Shown here in pieces: positions 9,476-18,164 of a stretch of 64,000 nt of DNA. Made by a program: the position numbers and the translations under genes. The stretch is from Bacteroidetes bacterium UBA5697 (GTDB lineage: Bacteria > Bacteroidota > Bacteroidia > B-17B0 > Aurantibacillaceae). The notes below the pieces were generated by a model, which had not been told where the DNA came from, did no database searches, and saw nothing but the letters and a program-made list of their open reading frames with translations. Each line of letters begins with the position of its first letter. Positions within the stretch are counted from its first letter, which is position 1. The stretch covers positions 248,001 through 312,000 of the forward strand of contig DIHL01000023.1 in the NCBI GenBank assembly GCA_002420145.1, given 5' to 3'.

Positions 9476-10273
9476 ATGATCAAAACAACAAAATTTAAAA
9501 AAGGAACCGTTACTTTTTCTGATACAGGAAAGGGTAGGGTAGTTGTTTTGCTTCATGGTTTTTTGGGCTCTCATAAAATATGGGATAATACCATTAAAAG
9601 TTTATCAAAATCGTTTAGAGTTATTGCTATTGATTTACCAGGTCATGGCGATACAGACTGTTTTGGTTATGTGCATACGATGGAACTATTGGCTAAATCA
9701 GTAAAAGCTGTAATGGATAGCTTAAGACTTAAAAAATATGTCATTATTGGTCATAGTATGGGAGGTTACGCAGGATTGGCTTTTGCTGACATGTATCCAG
9801 ATAATTTAAGAGGTTTATGTTTATATCACTCTTCGGCTTATGCGGATAGTGATGAAAAGAAACGAGATAGAACTCGCTCCATTAAAGTAGTGAAAGCGAA
9901 CCATAAAATATTTACAACCGAGGTCATCAAAAATTTATTTGCGACTAAGAATTTCAAATACTTAAAAGATGAAATTTCATTTGCACAAAAGATAGCCGCT
10001 AAAACATCTAAGCAATCTATTATTGCAGCTTTAGAAGGAATGAAAGATAGGCCGCATCGTGATATGATTTTAGGTTTAGCTCATTTTCCAGTAATGATGG
10101 TTATTGGCGAGCACGATAATGTATTGCCGTCTAATCAATTATTAGAACAAGCAGACTTAATACAAAATAAACATATTTTATATTTAGAGCATGATGGACA
10201 TATGGGCTTTTTAGAAAGCCCAAGAGTAAGTAATCAAGCTTTAAAAAGATTTTTAAGAGTTTGTTTTAAATAA
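9476..10273 (+). CDS. Alpha/beta-fold hydrolase
   Basis: 265 residues with the full hydrolase layout: oxyanion-hole motif LLHGFLGSH, nucleophile elbow GHSMGG (Ser near residue 97), the acid Asp in IGEHDNVLP and the catalytic His in LEHDGHMGF. The substrate is unknown; the closest general resemblance is to small ester hydrolases and MenH/BioH-like enzymes. It probably forms a transcription unit with the J-domain gene before it and the GNAT gene after it. Confidence 0.88.
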   Translation: MIKTTKFKKGTVTFSDTGKGRVVVLLHGFLGSHKIWDNTIKSLSKSFRVIAIDLPGHGDTDCFGYVHTMELLAKSVKAVMDSLRLKKYVIIGHSMGGYAGLAFADMYPDNLRGLCLYHSSAYADSDEKKRDRTRSIKVVKANHKIFTTEVIKNLFATKNFKYLKDEISFAQKIAAKTSKQSIIAALEGMKDRPHRDMILGLAHFPVMMVIGEHDNVLPSNQLLEQADLIQNKHILYLEHDGHMGFLESPRVSNQALKRFLRVCFK

Positions 10274-10286
10274 AATATAGATATTA

Positions 10287-10787
10287 ATGAAAATAGATTT
10301 TATTCACGCCCACCAAAACGATTTACCAAAAATTGTAAATACGTATAATTCTACTATTGCCTCTCGTTTAGTTACAGCTGATTTGGAACCAGTAACAGTG
10401 GAAAGCAAACAAGCTTGGTTTGATGCACACTCTTCAAACCGCAGACCTCTGTGGGTGATAGAAGTGGATGGAATATATTCAGGTTGGATGAGTTTTAATT
10501 CGTTTTACGGACGACCAGCTTATGATGGAACGGTTGAGGTAAGTATTTATTTAGAAGAAAATGCTAGAGGAAAGGGTTTAGGAAAAGTTTGTTTGCAAAA
10601 AGCATTTTATGTTTGCGGAGAATTAAACATTAAAACTCTTTTAGGTTTTATTTTCGATCATAACGAACCTAGTTTGCAGCTGTTTTATAAAATGGGATTC
10701 GAAAAATGGGCGCACTTACCAAAAATAGCCAATATGATTGATGCGGAGAGAGGTTTGATAATATTAGGCAAAAGAATTCCTGAATAA
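10287..10787 (+). CDS. GNAT acetyltransferase, phosphinothricin type
   Basis: 166 residues. The GNAT acetyl-CoA site is visible as VEVSIYLEENARGKGLGKV (motif A, R/Q-x-x-G-x-G form), and the pattern HNEPSLQLFYKMGFEKWAHLP is typical of the phosphinothricin N-acetyltransferase-like subfamily. Members acetylate amino groups of small molecules such as amino acid analogues; the native substrate here is unknown. It starts 13 bp after the hydrolase. Confidence 0.88.
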   Translation: MKIDFIHAHQNDLPKIVNTYNSTIASRLVTADLEPVTVESKQAWFDAHSSNRRPLWVIEVDGIYSGWMSFNSFYGRPAYDGTVEVSIYLEENARGKGLGKVCLQKAFYVCGELNIKTLLGFIFDHNEPSLQLFYKMGFEKWAHLPKIANMIDAERGLIILGKRIPE

Positions 10788-10878
10788 TTGTATTACTCTT
10801 CTTGTCACAAAAATGATATTTTGTCAGAAAAAACAGTCTGGTATTTAAATTGACGTATTTATTAAAAAATTATAAATC

Positions 10879-11583
10879 ATGTTTGATCCAATTTTATTAG
10901 TCATCAGTTTAGTGTTTATGGGCATTGGTATGCTTGTGAGCAGTCGTTTAAAAAGCAAATTTGCTACTTATTCTCAAGAAAGATTAAGTAGTGGTTTAAC
11001 CGGAAAAGACATTGCGCAAAAAATGTTGCGCGATAATGGTATTTACGATGTAAATGTGGTTTCGGTTGAAGGACAATTAACCGATCATTATAACCCAGCA
11101 GATAAGACCGTTAATTTAAGTTCAGATGTTTATCATGGACAACATGTAGTTGCTGCTGCAGTTGCTGCTCACGAATGCGGACACGCCGTACAACATGCTA
11201 CAGCATACCAATGGTTAACGATGAGAAGTAAATTAGTGCCTGCAGTTCAAATTAGTTCTACTATTATGAATTTTTTAACCATCGGTTTAGCATTTGTTGC
11301 TTATATGATGCCTACTTTAACCAATGGGATGTTATTACTGTTTATTGTTTTACAAAGTATGATTACGTTGTTTAGTTTGATAACATTGCCAGTTGAGGTA
11401 GATGCTAGTCAAAGAGCTTTGGCTTGGTTAGATAATTCAGGAATTACAAGAGGACAAGAAAATACAGATGCTAAGGATGCTTTAAAGTGGGCTGCTTATA
11501 CTTATTTTATTTCTGCGTTAGGTTCTATTGCAACTCTAGCATACTATATCTGGAGATTTTTAGGAAATAATAGAGAGGATTAA
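10879..11583 (+). CDS. YugP-type neutral zinc metallopeptidase
   Basis: A 234-residue membrane protein of the DUF/Zn_peptidase_2 (YugP) family. HECGHAVQHA gives the zinc-binding HExxH with the catalytic Glu, and VEVDASQRAL holds the downstream conserved acidic residue. An N-terminal transmembrane segment and three more after the active site place the protease at the inner membrane. Substrates are not known. A terminator overlaps the stop codon. Confidence 0.88.
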   Translation: MFDPILLVISLVFMGIGMLVSSRLKSKFATYSQERLSSGLTGKDIAQKMLRDNGIYDVNVVSVEGQLTDHYNPADKTVNLSSDVYHGQHVVAAAVAAHECGHAVQHATAYQWLTMRSKLVPAVQISSTIMNFLTIGLAFVAYMMPTLTNGMLLLFIVLQSMITLFSLITLPVEVDASQRALAWLDNSGITRGQENTDAKDALKWAAYTYFISALGSIATLAYYIWRFLGNNRED

Positions 11584-11602
11584 TCTTCTCTATTATTTTT
11601 TA
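11566..11602 (+). terminator. Terminator overlapping the peptidase stop codon
   Basis: 14-bp stem (11566-11579 with 11584-11597, one G-U pair) whose loop contains the TAA of the zinc peptidase gene, followed by T-rich sequence. The 3' part also contains the stop of the convergent DAHP synthase gene. Confidence 0.75.
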
Positions 11603-12672
11603 TTCATTAAATCTGTTTGAATACGAATAGATTCTTCGTGCAATAATTGACAGATTTTTTCGGTATGAGCTCTTGGAATGCCTAATTTTTCAGCCCATTG
11701 TATGCGGCTTCTTAAAATTTCCTGCCAACGTTCTAATTGAAAAATAGTTAAGTCGTGTTCCTTTTTATATTCTCCAATTTGTTCTATAATCGTGGTTCGT
11801 TTTTTTAAGATATTAATTAATTCATCATCCACTTCATCAATCATTTTTCTGAATTGTGTTAATCTATCTATACAATCTGGATTTTGAATAGATGATTGAC
11901 GATAAACTAATCCATCTAATAACTCTTTTAAAGCGGCAGGCGTTAATTGTTGTTGAGCATCACTTAAAGCTACAGATGGATTGATATGAGATTCAATCAT
12001 TAAGCCATTCATGCCCAAATTCAATGCTTTTTGTGAAACATGAGGTATTAACTCTCTGTTCCCAGATATATGACTTGGATCACAAATAATAGGTAATTCT
12101 GGAACTAAAGTTTTTAATTCAATAGCTAATTCCCACATGGGTTTATTACGGTATTTAGTTTTACCGGCATAATGAAATCCACGATGGATAGCAGCTAATT
12201 TTGTAATACCTGAGTTTGCAAAACGCTCAAATGCTCCTAACCACAACTGTAAATCGGCATGAATGGGGTTTTTTATAAATACAGGAATATCAACGCCTTT
12301 TACCACATCTGCAATTTCTTGAACACTAAAAGGATTACCTGTTGTGCGAGCACCAATCCATAAAACATCAACACCATGCTTTAATGCAAGTTCTGTATGT
12401 TGAGCATTGGCAACTTCAACAGTAGTTTTTAATCCAAAATGTTTTTGAACTTCTTTTAGCCAAATTAAGCCTTCTTCTCCAACACCTTCAAAGGAATTAG
12501 GACGAGTACGTGGTTTCCAAATACCAGCTCTAAATAATTTAACGCTTGGAATTTGAGCAATTTCCTTAGCTGTTTGTAAAACTTGTTCTTCTGTTTCTGC
12601 ACCACAAGGTCCAGCAATAATTAATGGTTCGTTAGGATTTGTAATCCAGTTATGTAAGGCTTGTATCTTCAC
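11593..12672 (-). CDS. DAHP synthase - chorismate mutase fusion
   Basis: Bifunctional enzyme of aromatic amino acid synthesis. Residues 1-255 are a DAHP synthase of the KDO8P-synthase-like type (IIAGPCGAETEEQ, FRAGIWKPRTRPNSFEG, CDPSHISGNRELI), which joins PEP and erythrose-4-phosphate. Residues 265-359 are a type II chorismate mutase (RKMIDEVDDELINILKKR), which makes prephenate and can give feedback control. The domain order is usual in Bacteroidota. The start is GTG at 12672 and no nearby ATG exists. No other aro gene is adjacent. Confidence 0.93.
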   Translation of the reverse strand: MKIQALHNWITNPNEPLIIAGPCGAETEEQVLQTAKEIAQIPSVKLFRAGIWKPRTRPNSFEGVGEEGLIWLKEVQKHFGLKTTVEVANAQHTELALKHGVDVLWIGARTTGNPFSVQEIADVVKGVDIPVFIKNPIHADLQLWLGAFERFANSGITKLAAIHRGFHYAGKTKYRNKPMWELAIELKTLVPELPIICDPSHISGNRELIPHVSQKALNLGMNGLMIESHINPSVALSDAQQQLTPAALKELLDGLVYRQSSIQNPDCIDRLTQFRKMIDEVDDELINILKKRTTIIEQIGEYKKEHDLTIFQLERWQEILRSRIQWAEKLGIPRAHTEKICQLLHEESIRIQTDLMNKK

Positions 12673-12795
12673 TTTTATAGTGATACAAAGTAAACAAAAA
12701 ATTGTTTGATATTACTGCTAAAAAATTACAAATATGGACGCTGATACCATTTTTGAGGTATTGTTCTCTTTTCTAGAAATAAGCAAATTTGATGA

Positions 12796-12948
12796 GTGAA
12801 AGATGATTTTAAATATGAAAAAAGCATGCAGTTAAATCCTAACTGTTCTTTATTGCCTTTTATTGAATGTAGTAAAAAGGGTAAAGATTGCTGTAAGAAT
12901 TTCAAAAAAGGAGATCGCTGTAAAAAATGCCCTGGTAAGAAAAAATAA
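12796..12948 (+). CDS. Very small Cys/Lys-rich ORF
   Basis: A plus-strand ORF ending in TAA at 12948. From ATG at 12826 it gives 40 residues with seven Cys in the order C, C, CC, C, C after NPNCSLLPFIECSKKGKDCC, and a Lys-rich tail KKCPGKKK. A GTG at 12796 in the same frame would add KDDFKYEKS to the N-terminus. It could be a small metal-binding protein. There is no clear promoter or ribosome site. It ends 3 bp before the stop of the convergent TPR gene. Coding status rests only on composition and Cys spacing. Confidence 0.45.
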   Translation: MKDDFKYEKSMQLNPNCSLLPFIECSKKGKDCCKNFKKGDRCKKCPGKKK

Positions 12949-12951
12949 AAA

Positions 12952-14748
12952 TTACCTACAATAAGTTTGTAAAGGCTGCTGCGCAGCTGTAAATCCTAAA
13001 TCCATCGCTTTTTTTAAATCATTACAAGGATTTTGTTTCATGTTTACTTTCACGACGCCTTTCCAATAATAAGCTTCCGCATAATTTGCATCTAAGTTTG
13101 TGCAAGCATCTAAATCCTGTAAACATAATTGATACTGTTGCTGTTTGCCGTAAACAATTGCTCTTCGCATATAATACAATGGGTTTTCTGTGCTTATTGA
13201 AATGGCTTTATTATAGTAAACTAATGCTTTATCCAATTGGTTTAAATCATCGTAGCAATTGGCTAAGACGTAATTTGCCTTAGGATTATTAGCATCTGTT
13301 TTTAAAACGGTTTCAGCATCGCTAATCGCTTTTGAGAAATCTTTTAATTCATAATACGCAGTTGCTCTGGCAACATAAGCCTTTGGGTATTGATTTAAAG
13401 CTATCGCCTTGTCAAAATCTTGTAAGGCATTTTTCATTCTATTGGTTTGAGCAAACAATAAACCTCTGTTATAATATCCTTTATAATAATTTGGATTCTC
13501 ATTGACGGTGGCATTTAAATAACGACTGGCCATATCGTAATTTTTGTTCAGCATGTATTCTGCGCCTAAGCTATTTAAGGCAACATAAGAGTGAGGATAT
13601 TTTTTGATGATGTCAGAATACAAGGCAATACTGTTTTTCCAAACACTGGCTCTCAAAAAGGTTAAACTTCCAAAAACAAGCACTAAGGCAATACCACCAA
13701 TTTTTAAATGTTTTTCTTTTAAAGGAATGATGGACAATAAAGCAATGCAAATACCTATAATAGGCAAATACATGTATCTATCTGCGGTTAACACTTCTCC
13801 AAACGGAATGAACTGTAGCACTAATAATAGGTTGATAATGAAAAATAATAATCCAAAAAAGATAATTTTTGAAGACGATTTATATAGCTTGTATAAACCG
13901 AATAGTATTAAAACCAACATCACATAACCTATACCGATACTTAATGTTTTATTTTGCGGATAAGGATATATCACAGATAAATCCATTGGAATAAAAAACT
14001 TATAGATGTATTGTAATAATGCATAGCCAGCGTAACCAATACGCTCGTGAATGGCGTAAGCATGATTTTGATTGATGAATTTATCTTCGGTTCTGGTGTA
14101 AATGGTTGCTAAACCTATAATTAAAGCAACTATGATAAATGGAATTTTATTTAGTACAAGTGATTTGAAATTTTGTTTTTCTTTTAAAATATAGTCTAGT
14201 GCTACTAATACCAATGGGAAACAAATAGCGGATGGTTTACTTAATCCTGAAAGGATAAAAAAGAGTAGGGCATAGATGTAATTTTTTTTAATACCACTTA
14301 GTATAAATTTTGAGTAGTGTATTAAACCTAGTAAAAAGAAAACACTGTAAACTAAGTTGTTTTTAGCGGATACCCATGCTACGGTTTCAACCTGCAATGG
14401 ATGTAAACAAAAGATGAGTGCACACACCAATGCTTTTAATTTGTCTTTTAAAATGAGCTCTGCTAATTTATATACTAATACTCCATTAAGGAGGTGAAAC
14501 ACCAAACTCATTGCATGATGTCCTATTGCATTACCTTTAAAAATTACCCAATCAATAGCAAAGCCAATCATGGCAATGGGTGCATAGTTTCCTACATAGT
14601 AATTGGTAAAAAATGCTTTAAGGTTAAAATCGTGTACATGCTTATTATTGACTAATACTTCGCCGTCATCCCAGCTAATAAAGTTGGCAGAAAACAATTT
14701 AAAGTAAGCTAAAACCACTAAAGCAGCTAAAACCAATACATATAGCAT
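12952..14748 (-). CDS. TMTC-like membrane protein with TPR repeats
   Basis: About 600 residues. The first 400 form a polytopic membrane region of the PMT/GT-C type with the early loop SANFISWDDGEVLVNN, like DUF1736/TMTC proteins; the last 200 hold about five tetratricopeptide repeats (SYVALNSLGAEYMLNK, KGYYNRGLLFAQ, KAYVARATAYYEL, KANYVLANCYDDL, AEAYYWKGVVKV). It may be a glycosyltransferase acting at the inner membrane, with TPRs facing the periplasm. The reading frame is open to a TTG at 14796, but a -7 promoter element overlaps it, so I prefer ATG at 14748; TTG at 14787 is possible. Confidence 0.85.
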   Translation of the reverse strand: MLYVLVLAALVVLAYFKLFSANFISWDDGEVLVNNKHVHDFNLKAFFTNYYVGNYAPIAMIGFAIDWVIFKGNAIGHHAMSLVFHLLNGVLVYKLAELILKDKLKALVCALIFCLHPLQVETVAWVSAKNNLVYSVFFLLGLIHYSKFILSGIKKNYIYALLFFILSGLSKPSAICFPLVLVALDYILKEKQNFKSLVLNKIPFIIVALIIGLATIYTRTEDKFINQNHAYAIHERIGYAGYALLQYIYKFFIPMDLSVIYPYPQNKTLSIGIGYVMLVLILFGLYKLYKSSSKIIFFGLLFFIINLLLVLQFIPFGEVLTADRYMYLPIIGICIALLSIIPLKEKHLKIGGIALVLVFGSLTFLRASVWKNSIALYSDIIKKYPHSYVALNSLGAEYMLNKNYDMASRYLNATVNENPNYYKGYYNRGLLFAQTNRMKNALQDFDKAIALNQYPKAYVARATAYYELKDFSKAISDAETVLKTDANNPKANYVLANCYDDLNQLDKALVYYNKAISISTENPLYYMRRAIVYGKQQQYQLCLQDLDACTNLDANYAEAYYWKGVVKVNMKQNPCNDLKKAMDLGFTAAQQPLQTYCR

Positions 14749-14793
14749 GCCTGGGTTAAATGGTATATTTTTATTGGTTGTTTTCAAGACAAA

Positions 14794-14840
14794 CAAATTT
14801 AAGATTTAGTTCGTTTCTTCCTATACAAATCTTAAATTTA
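14794..14840. promoter_or_regulatory. Divergent promoter region with inverted repeat
   Basis: Minus strand TAAATTTG (14801-14794) is a perfect -7 element for the TPR gene, and plus strand TAAATTTA (14833-14840) is a near match 4 bp before the GTG of the glycosyltransferase. Both lie inside a perfect 13-nt inverted repeat, AAATTTAAGATTT at 14795-14807 and its complement at 14827-14839. Confidence 0.5.
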
Positions 14841-14844
14841 CATC

Positions 14845-15636
14845 GTGCCAAAGTTATCAGTTGTCATCATAACCTTTAACGAGGAAAAAAATATTGCTCG
14901 TTGCTTGGAATCTGTTAAAGAGATTGCCGATGAAATTGTTGTGCTTGATTCTTTCAGTAAAGACAGAACCAAAGAAATTTGCGCCTCGTTTGGCGTTCAA
15001 TTTTATGAGCATGCTTTTGATGGGCATATTCAGCAAAAAAATAGAGCCATTACCTACGCTTCAAATCCGCATATTCTATCTTTAGATGCCGATGAAGCTT
15101 TGGATGAAACATTAAAAAAATCGATTCTTGAGATTAAAAATAACTGGACTCATGATGGTTATTACATGAATCGTTTAACAAACTATTGCGGACATTGGGT
15201 AAGACATTGCAATTGGTATCCTGATACTAAAATGCGTTTATGGGATAGCAGAAAAGGTTCTTGGACAGGAATTAACCCTCACGATAAATATGAATTAAAA
15301 GATGGTGACCTGCCTACCGGCAAGGCAGGTAAAAACACCAAACATATAAAAGGCGATATTTTACACTATAGTTATTATACTTTAGAAGATCATTACAAGC
15401 AAGTAGAATATTTTACCAATATTGCTTCTAAAGCTTTTGTAGAAGCTGGCAAGAAAGCGCCTTTTTATAAATTGATAGCAAACCCTATTGCTAAATTTAT
15501 TGATCACTATTTATTGCATTTAGGATTTTTAGATGGCAAGGCAGGATATTTAATTTCTAAAATATCGGCTTATGCTACGTATTTGAAATACAAAAAAATC
15601 AGAGACATTTACAAACAACAATCACTTGCAAAATAA
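14845..15636 (+). CDS. Glycosyltransferase family 2, WaaE/KdtX-like
   Basis: 263 residues of a GT-A fold enzyme: VVIITFNEEKNIARCLESV at the N-terminus, VLDSFSKDRT, and the metal-binding SLDADEAL. The pattern with HWYPDTKMRLWDSRKGSW and KGDILHYSYYTLEDHYKQ matches the LPS core glycosyltransferases of the WaaE type, at the cytoplasmic face of the inner membrane. Start is GTG at 14845; the mRNA may be leaderless. A palindrome at 15308-15330 adds LPTGKAG between conserved segments. The stop overlaps the next gene by 11 bp. Confidence 0.88.
   Translation: MPKLSVVIITFNEEKNIARCLESVKEIADEIVVLDSFSKDRTKEICASFGVQFYEHAFDGHIQQKNRAITYASNPHILSLDADEALDETLKKSILEIKNNWTHDGYYMNRLTNYCGHWVRHCNWYPDTKMRLWDSRKGSWTGINPHDKYELKDGDLPTGKAGKNTKHIKGDILHYSYYTLEDHYKQVEYFTNIASKAFVEAGKKAPFYKLIANPIAKFIDHYLLHLGFLDGKAGYLISKISAYATYLKYKKIRDIYKQQSLAK
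15308..15330. repeat. In-frame palindromic insertion in a coding gene
   Basis: ACCTGCCT (15308-15315), a 7-nt centre, and AGGCAGGT (15323-15330) form a perfect 8-bp stem. It is GC-rich in an AT-rich gene. It reads as LPTGKAG within the glycosyltransferase and keeps the frame. Confidence 0.8.
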
Positions 15637-16627
15637 TCCTGTAATAATCATTAGCCGAACCGATAGTATTGGTGATGTGGTATTAACCTTACCCATGGCT
15701 GGTATCATCAAACAGTTTTTGCCAAAAAGCAGAATTATTTTTTTAGGAAGAAATTACACAAAGGATGTGATTGCATTATCTGAACATGTGGATCAGTTTG
15801 TAAGTTATGATGATGTTTTGAAACTGAATGATTCCGATAAAGTTGAGGCCTTTAAAAAATTAAACGCGACTCATATCATTCATGTTTTTCCTGTAAAAGA
15901 AATTGCACATTTAGTTAAGAAAGCAGGAATTAAAAACAGAATTGGCACTACAAATCGCTTGTGGCATTGGTTTACATGTAATATCAAAATTTCATTATCC
16001 CGCAAAAATTCTGATTTACATGAAGCGCAATTAAACACTAAACTATTAGCCCCATTAGGCATCACCAAAGAATTTAGTTTAGAAGAATTAGTCTCTGCTT
16101 ATGGTTTTACTAAAGTTCCTACATTAGAAAAAATACATTTAGATGTCATTGATAAAACTAAAACTTCGATTATACTTCACCCAAAATCTAAAGGCAGTGC
16201 CCGTGAATGGGGATTAGATAATTTTTCAAATCTGATTACCCAATTAGATAAAACCAAGCATCAAATTTTTATTAGCGGAACAGCTCAAGAAGGTGAGTTG
16301 GTAAAAGATTTAATTGCGAAACATCCCGAAGTAATTAATTTAACTGGTAAATTATCCTTACAACAATTTATCGCCTTTATTAATCAATGTGATGTGTTAA
16401 TAGCTGCTAGTACAGGGCCTTTGCATATTGCAGCTGCACTTGGTAAAAAAGCGATTGGATTATTTGCACCTATGCGTCCTATTCATCCTGACAGATGGAA
16501 GCCAATCGGTAAGCAAGCAAACTATTTGGTATTAAATAAAGATTGTAGTGATTGTAGAAAAACCATGAATTGCCATTGCATTAGGGAAATTAAAACAATG
16601 GAAGTCATAAAATTGATAGAGAAATAA
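15626..16627 (+). CDS. Glycosyltransferase family 9, heptosyltransferase-like
   Basis: 333 residues of the ADP-heptose:LPS heptosyltransferase family (GT-B fold). DSIGDVVLTLPMAG at the N-terminus and AASTGPLHIAAALGKKAIGLF followed by RPIHPDRWKPIG at the nucleotide-sugar site are typical. It likely adds a sugar to the LPS inner core at the cytoplasmic face of the membrane, with the GT2 enzyme before it. Start is TTG at 15626, inside the end of the GT2 gene; the next in-frame ATG would remove the first conserved motif. The stop overlaps the SDR start by 1 bp. Confidence 0.88.
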   Translation: MQNNPVIIISRTDSIGDVVLTLPMAGIIKQFLPKSRIIFLGRNYTKDVIALSEHVDQFVSYDDVLKLNDSDKVEAFKKLNATHIIHVFPVKEIAHLVKKAGIKNRIGTTNRLWHWFTCNIKISLSRKNSDLHEAQLNTKLLAPLGITKEFSLEELVSAYGFTKVPTLEKIHLDVIDKTKTSIILHPKSKGSAREWGLDNFSNLITQLDKTKHQIFISGTAQEGELVKDLIAKHPEVINLTGKLSLQQFIAFINQCDVLIAASTGPLHIAAALGKKAIGLFAPMRPIHPDRWKPIGKQANYLVLNKDCSDCRKTMNCHCIREIKTMEVIKLIEK

Positions 16628-17424
16628 TGAGCAGCTTACAAAATAAAGTCATTTGGATTACAGGAGCTTCATCAGGTATTGGTGAAGCATTAGTGTATGA
16701 ATGCGCTAAACAGAATGCGAAAATTATTTTATCGGCTCGTAGAGAAAGTGAATTAGTGCGCGTAGCAAAATCAGCCAATTTAACTACCTCTAATTTTTTA
16801 ATATTACCTTTTGACTTATCTGATACTAGTCAAGTAAAAGAATTGGCACAACAAGTGGTTTCTACTTTTGGCCGCATTGATATTTTAATCAATAATGGTG
16901 GACAAAGCCAACGTGCAGAAGCCATTGATACACCTTCGGAAACAGAAAGAACTTTATTTGAAATCAATTATTTTAGTGCCGTTAATTTATCTAAAGCGGT
17001 TTTACCTTTTATGCTAAAAAACAAAAGCGGTAAAATTGTTGTGATAAGTAGCATAGCAGGCAAGTTTGGTTTTTATTTGCGTTCATCCTATTCGGCAGCC
17101 AAACATGCCTTACATGGTTATTTTGAAAGTTTACGCTTAGAGGTAGAAAACAAAGGCCTGAGTGTATTATTAGTTTGTCCTGGTAAAGTGAAAACAAACG
17201 TGTCTTTAAACGCCATCTCTTCATCAGGCGACTCTCATAATAAAATGGATGAAAGCCACGAAAATGCGATGAGTGCGCAAGAGTGCGCTCAACAAATTAT
17301 CGCAGGCATTTTAAACGACAAAGAAGAAATTTTAATTGGCGGTAAAGAATTGTTAGCTGTAAAAATAAAACGCTTTTTCCCTAAGTTGTTTGGAAAGATT
17401 ATTAGAAAGCAGAGTCCTTATTAG
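16627..17424 (+). CDS. Short-chain dehydrogenase/reductase
   Basis: 265 residues of a classical SDR: nucleotide-binding TGASSGIGEA, the NNGG motif, the catalytic Ser in ISSIAGK and YSAAKHA (Tyr and Lys). It oxidises or reduces an alcohol/ketone with NAD(P); the substrate is unknown. It resembles the DHRS7-like group. It is translationally coupled to the glycosyltransferase before it. Its stop overlaps the stop of the convergent deacetylase by 4 bp. Confidence 0.92.
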   Translation: MSSLQNKVIWITGASSGIGEALVYECAKQNAKIILSARRESELVRVAKSANLTTSNFLILPFDLSDTSQVKELAQQVVSTFGRIDILINNGGQSQRAEAIDTPSETERTLFEINYFSAVNLSKAVLPFMLKNKSGKIVVISSIAGKFGFYLRSSYSAAKHALHGYFESLRLEVENKGLSVLLVCPGKVKTNVSLNAISSSGDSHNKMDESHENAMSAQECAQQIIAGILNDKEEILIGGKELLAVKIKRFFPKLFGKIIRKQSPY

Positions 17425-18164
17425 TTTACCTTTTCTGCAAAACTATATCCCTTCTCTTTTATAGCTGGAATCAAAACTTCCAATAATTCAGGCATAAAAT
17501 CTAAACGATCGTGTAATAAAATGATAGCTCCCGGTTTTAATTGCGATAACACACGTTGTTTTATTTTCTCAACGTCTTTGATTGATGTGTCGTAACTGCG
17601 CACATTCCAACCGATAGATTGTAAGTTTAGTTGTTTTAAAGCTTTAGCAATATTAGGATTGGTCACGCCATAAGGTGGGCGAAAAAATTTAGTATTTGGT
17701 TGATAATGTTCAATTAATTTTTGACAAGCAGCAAAATCTTCAGACACTTTTTTAGTTGGCCATACATCAATAAAATTATGGTGAGTGAAACTATGGTTTC
17801 CAATTTGATGCCCATCTGCTACAATTTGTTTTAAGATAGCTTCATTGCCTTGAATATTTTTTCCAATAATAAAAAACACGGCTTTTACATCGTGTTTTTT
17901 TAAACCCCCTAAAACCTTAACAGTATTGGTATGCGGACCATCATCAAATGTTAATAGGACTTTTTTTTCGTTTGTGTTTAAACTATTAATAGAAGTTAAA
18001 TGAAAGTTTAAACCAATAAAATACGCACCACAAAATTGGATAATAGCATATAATTTAATCCAGATAATTAAATACCAAAAATTGAAATGAAATGAAGATT
18101 GAAATACAAAGAAGGTGATTAAACCTAAAACAAATGCAACGGTTGTTGGCCAAAATTTTAGCAT
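17421..18164 (-). CDS. Polysaccharide deacetylase family protein
   Basis: 247 residues with two or three N-terminal hydrophobic segments, then a NodB homology domain: LTFDDGPHTN with the catalytic Asp and metal-binding Asp, GNHSFTHHN with two metal-binding His, and FRPPYGV and IILLHD. It removes acetyl groups from a cell-wall or envelope glycan, or a related amide. It overlaps the ketosynthase-like gene before it by 7 bp. Such genes are often found in flexirubin/aryl-polyene clusters of Bacteroidota, so a role in that product is plausible. Confidence 0.9.
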   Translation of the reverse strand: MLKFWPTTVAFVLGLITFFVFQSSFHFNFWYLIIWIKLYAIIQFCGAYFIGLNFHLTSINSLNTNEKKVLLTFDDGPHTNTVKVLGGLKKHDVKAVFFIIGKNIQGNEAILKQIVADGHQIGNHSFTHHNFIDVWPTKKVSEDFAACQKLIEHYQPNTKFFRPPYGVTNPNIAKALKQLNLQSIGWNVRSYDTSIKDVEKIKQRVLSQLKPGAIILLHDRLDFMPELLEVLIPAIKEKGYSFAEKVN

